The position numbers and the translations under genes were made by a program. The notes beneath the pieces are model-generated. The model did not search any database and was not told the origin of the DNA. It was given only the letters and a program-made list of their open reading frames with translations. Positions 23,842 to 28,739 of a stretch of DNA of 28,739 nucleotides are shown here, piece after piece. The stretch spans positions 1 through 28,739 of the forward strand of contig CAKPRA010000023.1 in NCBI GenBank assembly GCA_934180065.1, written 5' to 3'. The DNA comes from an uncultured Clostridia bacterium. Lineage in GTDB: Bacteria > Bacillota > Clostridia > TANB77 > CAG-508. Each line of letters opens with the position of its first letter. The stretch's first letter is position 1.

Positions 23842-24006
23842 CCTCCTTTGACTAAATTTATTCGGAAATTCCTTCTTAGTGGACAACACCATGCAAAATA
23901 GATAAATAGTCAAGGTCAGGCGATAGCCTGTTCATTTTAACCTTGACTATTTATCTATTTTGCGTATACTTTCTAAAGAAGGAATTTGAGAATAAAGTTA
24001 AAGGAG
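23842..24006. repeat. Large nested inverted repeat (palindrome)
   Basis: The inner arms are perfect over 24 bp (23893-23916 and 23940-23963; GCAAAATAGATAAATAGTCA plus AGGT). They enclose a second small hairpin CAGGC-GATA-GCCTG (23917-23930). Imperfect outer arms lie at 23842-23878 and 23975-24006 (AAGAAGGAATTT, GAATAAA, AAAGGAG in both, facing outward). There is no U-tract, so it is not a simple terminator. It lies between two co-directional genes and includes the ribosome binding site of the gene at 23833. It could be a MITE, an inverted duplication of a leader, an oriT-like structure or an RNA-processing site. Confidence 0.7.
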
Positions 24007-24039
24007 ATTACTATACACTTTTTTTAATAATTATTCTTT

Positions 24040-24261
24040 TTATATTTCTTCTTGATGTATATCTTCAAGAGAACTGTTCGTTTTCTGTATTTCTTGATAT
24101 TTTTCATAACCATAATGTTCTATTTGGTTCTTATTTGTAATTAATGTTGCTGTTCCTCCAAATGCCTGAACTATAAATCCATTTGCTTTGGCAACTTCCA
24201 TTACTTCATCCCATTTTTTATCATGTTTTTCTGCAAGTTCATCTAAATCTTCCTTGTCCAT
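24040..24261 (-). CDS. Small conserved element protein, 73 aa
   Basis: The sequence EKHDKKWDEVMEVAKANGFI, then VQAFGGTATLITNKNQIEHY and GYEKYQEIQK resembles a short unknown protein that I recall in Firmicutes conjugative elements. It looks like one helix plus a small beta unit. It ends LEDIHQEEI, mildly acidic. A TAGGAAAAT site precedes the ATG. It starts six bases after the sortase stop. No function is known. Confidence 0.65.
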   Translation of the reverse strand: MDKEDLDELAEKHDKKWDEVMEVAKANGFIVQAFGGTATLITNKNQIEHYGYEKYQEIQKTNSSLEDIHQEEI

Positions 24262-24267
24262 ATTTTC

Positions 24268-24807
24268 CTACCTTTCCGTTGCTATTACACACAACCTTTT
24301 ACTTCTTTGATTTGCAATACAAGTTATCATTGTTATTTGATTGCTCTCTGTTGGATTTAAAACACTTAAATCTGTTTCTTCGATTTCTTTTATTTCTGAT
24401 ACATAGTATTTTTGCTCTGAATATTTTGTTATATATGTAACTTCTGCACCTTTTTTTATATCTTTTAAATTTTCAAAAAAGTTCTGATTATTTCCTCTAT
24501 TATGTGCTGCTAAAGCTATATTTCCTGAAAAATATGAGCTTTCTGTAAAATGACCTATTGCATCCTTTAAAATTGATAAATCTGTCCCATCTTTTATTGG
24601 TGCATATAAATTTATACTATCTATTTTTAAATACCCTATATATTCTGTATCATCATATGTTAAAACATCATTTGTTTTTTCATTAATAATATTTTCATTA
24701 TTAATATTGTTTTTATTACCAACTGCAATTAAATATATATTTATTCCAAATATAATCGTCACTACAATTATAAGTATAATAATTGCTATATTATAAGGTT
24801 TCTTCAT
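24268..24807 (-). CDS. Class D-like sortase
   Basis: 179 aa from the ATG at 24807 (GGAGGAAGAGG just upstream inside the previous gene; the frame itself is open to 24852). A membrane helix at residues 8-29 anchors the protein with the catalytic domain outside. The active site is His102 in ALAAHNRGN, Cys163 in ITMITCIAN and an Arg (Arg171 in SKRLCV, or Arg168). 'FFENLKDIKKG' and 'TDLSVLNPTE' are family features. Sortases cut at LPxTG-type motifs and join proteins to the wall or to pilin partners. The LPRTG adhesin at 18345-21637 is the obvious candidate substrate. No acidic tail, as for other exported proteins here. Confidence 0.85.
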   Translation of the reverse strand: MKKPYNIAIIILIIVVTIIFGINIYLIAVGNKNNINNENIINEKTNDVLTYDDTEYIGYLKIDSINLYAPIKDGTDLSILKDAIGHFTESSYFSGNIALAAHNRGNNQNFFENLKDIKKGAEVTYITKYSEQKYYVSEIKEIEETDLSVLNPTESNQITMITCIANQRSKRLCVIATER

Positions 24808-25414
24808 CCTCTTCCTCCTGTTCAATATTATTGTATTTTGAAAAATCATCATTTCCTAATGCACATTGTAATAAAATTCGACTATTAGTTTTTTCTAATG
24901 CTTCCAAGGATATTTTATTGTTTTTATATGCCATACATATTTCATCAGCTACCTTATTTTCACTTAAATTTTCTTCATTTTTTCGCCAAGCTTCATCTAT
25001 TACATTAAGTAGTCTTTCTTGCATTTTTAGATCTGGATTATCTAAAACGGAATTAATTGAATTTAATATTTCAAAATCTGACAAATGCACCTTTTCATAT
25101 GGCTCTAATTCATAATAATATGCAAGTCCTACATTGTAAATATTTTTCCATCTATTTTCTTTTGGCAAATCAACAAATTCTTTTTTCACATCTGATATAT
25201 TTTCTTTTATAAAAGACATATAATCTTTACTTTTACTAGCTAAGAATTTACTAACCATAAATACAACAAAATCATTGAATACTTTTATTGGATCTTGATT
25301 CTCTATTATTGAAGGAGGAAATTGATCAATTATATTTCCATATTCATTGTGCATAGTCCCTAATAGATATGCAAATTCTGTTACATATTCTTGCTCATAT
25401 CTGTTCATTTTCAT
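24791..25414 (-). CDS. Unknown 207-aa soluble protein with acidic tail
   Basis: The frame is open to 25432, but the ATG at 25414 (MKMNRYEQEYV) follows GAAGGAGGA within the upstream gene; the ATG at 25408 is an alternative. No family is recognised. It is largely helical (NEYGNIIDQFPPSIIENQDP, ERLLNVIDEAWRKNEENLSE). The tail NIEQEEEDEETL overlaps the sortase start, and its codons contain GGAGGAAGAGG before that ATG. It shares 17-20 bases with each neighbour. Confidence 0.7.
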   Translation of the reverse strand: MKMNRYEQEYVTEFAYLLGTMHNEYGNIIDQFPPSIIENQDPIKVFNDFVVFMVSKFLASKSKDYMSFIKENISDVKKEFVDLPKENRWKNIYNVGLAYYYELEPYEKVHLSDFEILNSINSVLDNPDLKMQERLLNVIDEAWRKNEENLSENKVADEICMAYKNNKISLEALEKTNSRILLQCALGNDDFSKYNNIEQEEEDEETL

Positions 25415-26255
25415 CTTCTTCCTCCTTCTCATATATTAAGTCTTCATCTTGTTCGTCCAATCTTGAAAATAAAGAATCTATACACTTTTTTTTACTTTTA
25501 TATTCATCAATATACATCTCTCCACTCGTATTATCTATTGCAAGATATGTATCTCCATCTCTACATATAAAATACCCTATGTATCTTTCTGGATATATTT
25601 TGTCATTGCCGAATATTTCTAACATCTCATTAACTTCATCTGTTGTAACCACTTTAATGCTTTTTTGTTTATAACATTCAAACTCTTTACATTTTTCGTT
25701 TAATTCCACTATTAACTCTATTGCATTTTTGTTGTTTATAATTACTTTATCCTTATCAATATATTTGTAAAAAAAATCTGTTTCACTTATAAAATGTTTT
25801 AACATATTGTAAACATCATCTTTGAATTCACCTTTGAAATTATTTTCATTCAAAAAATCTCTTATTACCTCTCTACAAGTCATTGAATGTTTGAACATAT
25901 ACCCTTTAATTTGAATTAGTTTGTCAATAAATTTTCTTAAAACATCGCCTTGTGTTTCTTCTGATAAATCATATTCTTCATAATATTCTGGACAATAATC
26001 TAGCCAAAAAACCATATCAAACTCATAAATTTCATCTGATGTATCCATATAACAATCTGCAACTCTTTCATCATTACTTATTCTTTCAAAAATTTCATTA
26101 TAATTTTCTTTAACAAATCCATTATCATCGTAATTATCAACAGACATACGATAATTGAATTCGCTACACTCTTCTATTGAATCTTCAATTATTTTATTCG
26201 CATAATATTTTATAGCTTCTTTTTTTGTCATTGTAATTTCAATTTTTTGTTCCAT
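25395..26255 (-). CDS. Unknown 286-aa soluble protein with acidic tail
   Basis: No family is recognised. It starts MEQKIEITMTKKEAIKYYAN and contains a mainly helical body and a strand-rich C-terminal part (YIGYFICRDGDTYLAIDNTS). It ends EKEEEDENEQI. The start has AGAGGA upstream at the end of the preceding gene, two bases away. The next gene begins inside the tail. Confidence 0.7.
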   Translation of the reverse strand: MEQKIEITMTKKEAIKYYANKIIEDSIEECSEFNYRMSVDNYDDNGFVKENYNEIFERISNDERVADCYMDTSDEIYEFDMVFWLDYCPEYYEEYDLSEETQGDVLRKFIDKLIQIKGYMFKHSMTCREVIRDFLNENNFKGEFKDDVYNMLKHFISETDFFYKYIDKDKVIINNKNAIELIVELNEKCKEFECYKQKSIKVVTTDEVNEMLEIFGNDKIYPERYIGYFICRDGDTYLAIDNTSGEMYIDEYKSKKKCIDSLFSRLDEQDEDLIYEKEEEDENEQI

Positions 26256-26257
26256 AT

Positions 26258-27079
26258 CTATTCCTCTATTTCTTGTTCTAAAGTATCAGTATTTACATAT
26301 TCAGCTTCCTTTTCTTTTGAGGTTGCAATTTTTAAAAAATATCTATCAGCATGAGTTGGATTGTTATTAATTTCTCTTACATAATAACTTATATTATTCA
26401 CTTCCTCTGGATTATCCTTTATTTCTAAATATGAGTCTCTAATTGCATATGCTTCTTCTGGGGTCATTGCTTCAACTACTGCTTTTCCATCTATTTTAGT
26501 GAATTTTAATGAACATTCTAATTGCATCTTTCCATCAATTTCAGTCTCTTTTAAACAATAAAATCGTTCTTCTTTTATATCTTCAATACTTGTAATTATA
26601 GACTTATTCCCATACCCAGAGATAGCTCTTTTTAATGTATCGACTTTATCATTTAAACTTTTAAATTCAAGTTGTTTAGGAGCTGTTTCAGGTCTATTAC
26701 TTTCTCTTTCTGGTTCATTCTGCCTTCTCCATGCAGGTTGCTCAACTTTTCCATAAATTACTCTATTTATAAAAAATAGGAAGTTTCTATCTGATTTTGA
26801 TAAATATTCTTTTTCTTTATTTTCATTCAAAATATCATTTATTTCTTTTTTAATAGGTTCTAATCTTTTTATAGACCAACCTCTTTCAAACTCTTGAACA
26901 AACTGATTCATTTTTCCAACTAAATTTCTTATTTGATCACTATGTTCTGGGAAATTTTTTTCCTCATTATTTACATTTTTTACATTTTCTACTATACTTT
27001 CTGTTCCTATATTTTGTTTTTCTTCTACCTCTATGTTTTCTTGATTTTTTACATTATTATTTTTCTTTTTATTAGACAT
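26258..27079 (-). CDS. Unknown 273-aa soluble protein, disordered N-terminus
   Basis: No family is recognised. Residues 1-45 are Lys, Asn and Glu-rich and probably disordered. A helical section (GKMNQFVQEFERGWSIKRLE) and a YGKVEQPAWRRQNEPERESN linker follow, then a compact C-terminal half with AVVEAMTPEEAYAIRDSYLE. It ends DTLEQEIEE, an acidic tail without a Glu run. AAAGGAGGA precedes the ATG. It is the first soluble gene after the membrane protein of the P3 operon. Confidence 0.65.
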   Translation of the reverse strand: MSNKKKNNNVKNQENIEVEEKQNIGTESIVENVKNVNNEEKNFPEHSDQIRNLVGKMNQFVQEFERGWSIKRLEPIKKEINDILNENKEKEYLSKSDRNFLFFINRVIYGKVEQPAWRRQNEPERESNRPETAPKQLEFKSLNDKVDTLKRAISGYGNKSIITSIEDIKEERFYCLKETEIDGKMQLECSLKFTKIDGKAVVEAMTPEEAYAIRDSYLEIKDNPEEVNNISYYVREINNNPTHADRYFLKIATSKEKEAEYVNTDTLEQEIEE

Positions 27080-27093
27080 ATTAAAATCCTCCT

Positions 27094-28140
27094 TTAAATT
27101 ATAATTTCTATATATTGTGAATTAATATATACTTGTTTTTTTATCTTATCTATTTGTAAATATATAGTTTTATTTTGCATTTTTCTATATATTTTGTTAT
27201 TTAATTTTAGACAATACATATTACTTTTGGTCTTGTACTGATACTTTGTTAAATCAATTATTTTATTCTTTTTATTAATTTTAAATCTTCCTATCAATTT
27301 ATTTCCTTTATCAGTTTTATTATAAATTTTTATATTTTTTTGATTAAATAATAATAAAGCTGTTAATATTCCTATTCCAAGACCACTAATAATTATTGGT
27401 ATAATTCTATTTTCTTCTTTTTTTACTTCTTCTGGTTCTTCAATTCGATTATAAGATATTGTGTATTCATATAATGGATTTTTCCTTTTTGCATCGCCAC
27501 TATATGTTACTGTTACTTCATATTTATTAGGATTTTTCTTTTTCAAAATCGTTTGATATTTCATTGTTCCTTTATAACTTTTTGGTACTTCTTGTCCATC
27601 TATTATCTCAATATCTTCATTTCTCCAATCAACATTTATCAAATAATATACTTTATTATTAATGTTAATTTCTTTTGCTATATTATTTAGGTCATTTTGA
27701 GAATAATTGTTAAATTCAATTTTCTTTTCGTCTATTTCTTCATAACTACCTTGATCAATTGTTTTTAATTCAATATTAGTAATAGGCAATTCTCCTTTAA
27801 ATTCTTCATTTTCAAAAGAATATGTATTCCCAAAATATTTTTTTATTTTTTCTTCATTGTTTGTATCTAAAATTTCAGTTCTTTGTATAATTTCATTTTC
27901 AATATTATTATCAGTATCATTTCTTTCTATTGAAGAAGTTGTATAAAGAATCCCATTAATTTCAATATCTTTAGTAAAGTCTTCTAAAATTGTTTTTTCT
28001 TCTGACAAATATCCTTGAACAGTTGTAACTGCACCATTATTATATTCAGTTGTCTTATTTTCCTCATAAGCATTTACTACACTATATTGAATAAGCATAA
28101 AAAATATTGAACCTAATAAACAAATTTTCTTTGCTTTCAA
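27094..28140 (-). CDS. Secreted/membrane protein with N-terminal signal and C-terminal membrane helix
   Basis: 348 aa, starting with TTG at 28140 (AAGGAGGAG 8-9 bases upstream). A signal peptide ends near residue 24 (SIFFMLIQYSVVNA). About 220 residues lie outside, with beta-rich sequence (KYEVTVTYSGDA, NPLYEYTISY). A membrane helix spans residues 246-265 (IIPIIISGLGIGILTALLLF). The last 80 residues are a basic cytoplasmic domain (LIGRFKINKKNKIIDLTKYQ), ending YIEIII. Topology is type I. No family is recognised; a conjugation-machinery accessory or receptor-like role is possible but unsupported. Confidence 0.65.
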   Translation of the reverse strand: MKAKKICLLGSIFFMLIQYSVVNAYEENKTTEYNNGAVTTVQGYLSEEKTILEDFTKDIEINGILYTTSSIERNDTDNNIENEIIQRTEILDTNNEEKIKKYFGNTYSFENEEFKGELPITNIELKTIDQGSYEEIDEKKIEFNNYSQNDLNNIAKEININNKVYYLINVDWRNEDIEIIDGQEVPKSYKGTMKYQTILKKKNPNKYEVTVTYSGDAKRKNPLYEYTISYNRIEEPEEVKKEENRIIPIIISGLGIGILTALLLFNQKNIKIYNKTDKGNKLIGRFKINKKNKIIDLTKYQYKTKSNMYCLKLNNKIYRKMQNKTIYLQIDKIKKQVYINSQYIEIII

Positions 28141-28170
28141 AATTTTCTCCTCCTTTTCTTTAAATTAGCA

Positions 28171-28208
28171 AAAAAAATGCTTGGCTTTTGTAAGCTAAGC
28201 ATTTTTTT
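28171..28208 (-). terminator. Leader terminator (attenuator) of promoter P3
   Basis: Minus strand AAAAAAATGCTTAGCTT pairs with AAGCCAAGCATTTTTTT around a short loop, ending in a run of eight T. It starts about five bases after the transcription start predicted from P3 and about 30 bases before the TTG of the next gene. Its flanking A and T runs also make it look bidirectional. Confidence 0.8.
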
Positions 28209-28218
28209 ATACAATATC

Positions 28219-28272
28219 ATTATATATCTGTATAATTATTTATTCAATTCCGTTTTATTTCCCTTTTTTCTA
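28219..28272 (-). promoter_or_regulatory. Promoter cassette P3 with conserved upstream element
   Basis: Minus strand: -35 TTGAAT (28247-28242), a 17-base spacer, and -10 TATAAT (28224-28219). The upstream element at 28241-28272 is identical to that of P2. It lies immediately below the stop of the gene at 28276. It drives the membrane protein, three soluble unknowns, the sortase and the 73-aa gene. Confidence 0.8.
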
Positions 28273-28275
28273 AAT

Positions 28276-28656
28276 TTATTTTATATTTTTTTTATTTACT
28301 ATATTTGTCTCAATTGCTTTCTTTAATTTTAATATATAAATATGGTTTGTTTTTACATATTGTGTCCAATTTCCTTCATATTGTTCTATAATAGATTTTA
28401 ACTCATTTGATAAATCAAGTATCATTGTCTCTTTAATATTGTACTTTAAAATAAGATTTAATGTAAATTCTAAAATTTCATCTGATAACTTTTTTTCATA
28501 TTCTTTTTTTATAATCATTATATTTTCTGGAACAAAATCTTTTTTTACTCGTTCATATTCACTATTTTTATATGATTTCTCATATATTTTTCTTGCTTGT
28601 TCTTCAATATTTATAAAAAATATATATTTGTTTTTTCGCATCTGATTATTGTCCAT
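28276..28656 (-). CDS. Unknown 126-aa helical basic protein
   Basis: No family is recognised. It is predicted almost entirely helical (KIYEKSYKNSEYERVKKDFV, ENIMIIKKEYEKKLSDEILE, LKYNIKETMILDLSNELKSI) and rich in Lys, and ends NIVNKKNIK with no acidic tail, unlike the other cytoplasmic proteins here. TAGGAG lies 6-7 bases before the ATG. It has its own promoter and stops four bases from the P3 cassette. A regulator acting on P1-P3 is a possibility from position only. Confidence 0.6.
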   Translation of the reverse strand: MDNNQMRKNKYIFFINIEEQARKIYEKSYKNSEYERVKKDFVPENIMIIKKEYEKKLSDEILEFTLNLILKYNIKETMILDLSNELKSIIEQYEGNWTQYVKTNHIYILKLKKAIETNIVNKKNIK

Positions 28657-28689
28657 AAACTTCTCCTAATTTCTAATTATTCTTATTAT

Positions 28690-28719
28690 ATTTTAACATA
28701 ATGAATAAGTATTTTTCAA
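28690..28719 (-). promoter_or_regulatory. Probable promoter of the 28276-28656 gene
   Basis: Minus strand TTGAAA (28719-28714), an 18-base spacer, and TAAAAT (28695-28690), about 35 bases before the ATG. It lacks the conserved upstream element and leader hairpin of P1-P3, so this gene is likely controlled separately. Confidence 0.5.
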
Positions 28720-28739
28720 TATATATTTATAATGAAAAA

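Noticed and set aside
23943..24140. Plus-strand frame starting in the palindrome
   Set aside because: It begins inside the inverted repeat, has hydrophobic AT-driven composition and opposes the 73-aa gene; no supporting family.
1..28739. CRISPR array or known defence system
   Set aside because: No spaced direct repeats, cas genes, methyltransferase or nuclease motifs were found.

Overview
The window is very AT-rich DNA. Strong AGGAGG-type ribosome binding sites, AGA-dominated arginine codons, a sortase and a sorting-motif adhesin point to a low-GC Gram-positive host, most likely an uncultured gut-type member of the Clostridia (inference). Position 1-83 is the start of a chromosomal yebC-type gene. 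Everything to the right looks like accessory, probably conjugative-element, DNA: an ArdC-type antirestriction protein, DpnD/PcfM-like proteins, a phage/ICE-type radical SAM protein, a sortase with a surface adhesin, and about 25 small proteins of families with no known function. No relaxase, integrase or type IV secretion ATPase lies inside the window, so the conjugative assignment is by association.

All genes are on the minus strand, so transcription runs from right to left. From the right: (1) a small helical protein (28276-28656) with its own promoter. (2) Promoter cassette P3, followed by a membrane protein, three unknown soluble proteins, a class D-like sortase and a 73-aa protein. (3) A large nested palindrome (23842-24006) and a membrane-anchored low-complexity protein. 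(4) Promoter cassette P2, followed by a 30-aa ORF, ArdC, a thioester-domain/Cna-B adhesin broken by two +1 frameshifts, a 881-aa Ig-repeat protein, an internal terminator and two unknown soluble proteins. (5) Promoter cassette P1, followed by a leader with conserved-looking hairpins, a radical SAM protein that needs a +1 frameshift, and 24 tightly packed, often overlapping small genes down to 404. A terminator (366-405) closes the array, and yebC follows.

Three features stand out. First, the cytoplasmic proteins carry genetically encoded acidic C-terminal tails, typically several Glu followed by Leu, Met or Ile; this includes all 24 genes of the long left-hand array. The secreted and membrane proteins and the radical SAM protein lack them. 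Part of this may be a by-product of ribosome binding sites lying inside the preceding gene, but several tails cannot be explained that way. Second, three operons start with the same 32-bp upstream element plus a TTGAAT-N17-TATAAT promoter, each followed within a few bases of the predicted start by an intrinsic-terminator hairpin. This is a repeated promoter-attenuator cassette that suggests shared control by antitermination or a common regulator. Third, all three frameshifts in the window are a single extra C that creates a CGG or CGA codon, and CGG was found nowhere else in frame. A bS6-like ribosomal protein paralogue with an acidic tail also sits in the array.
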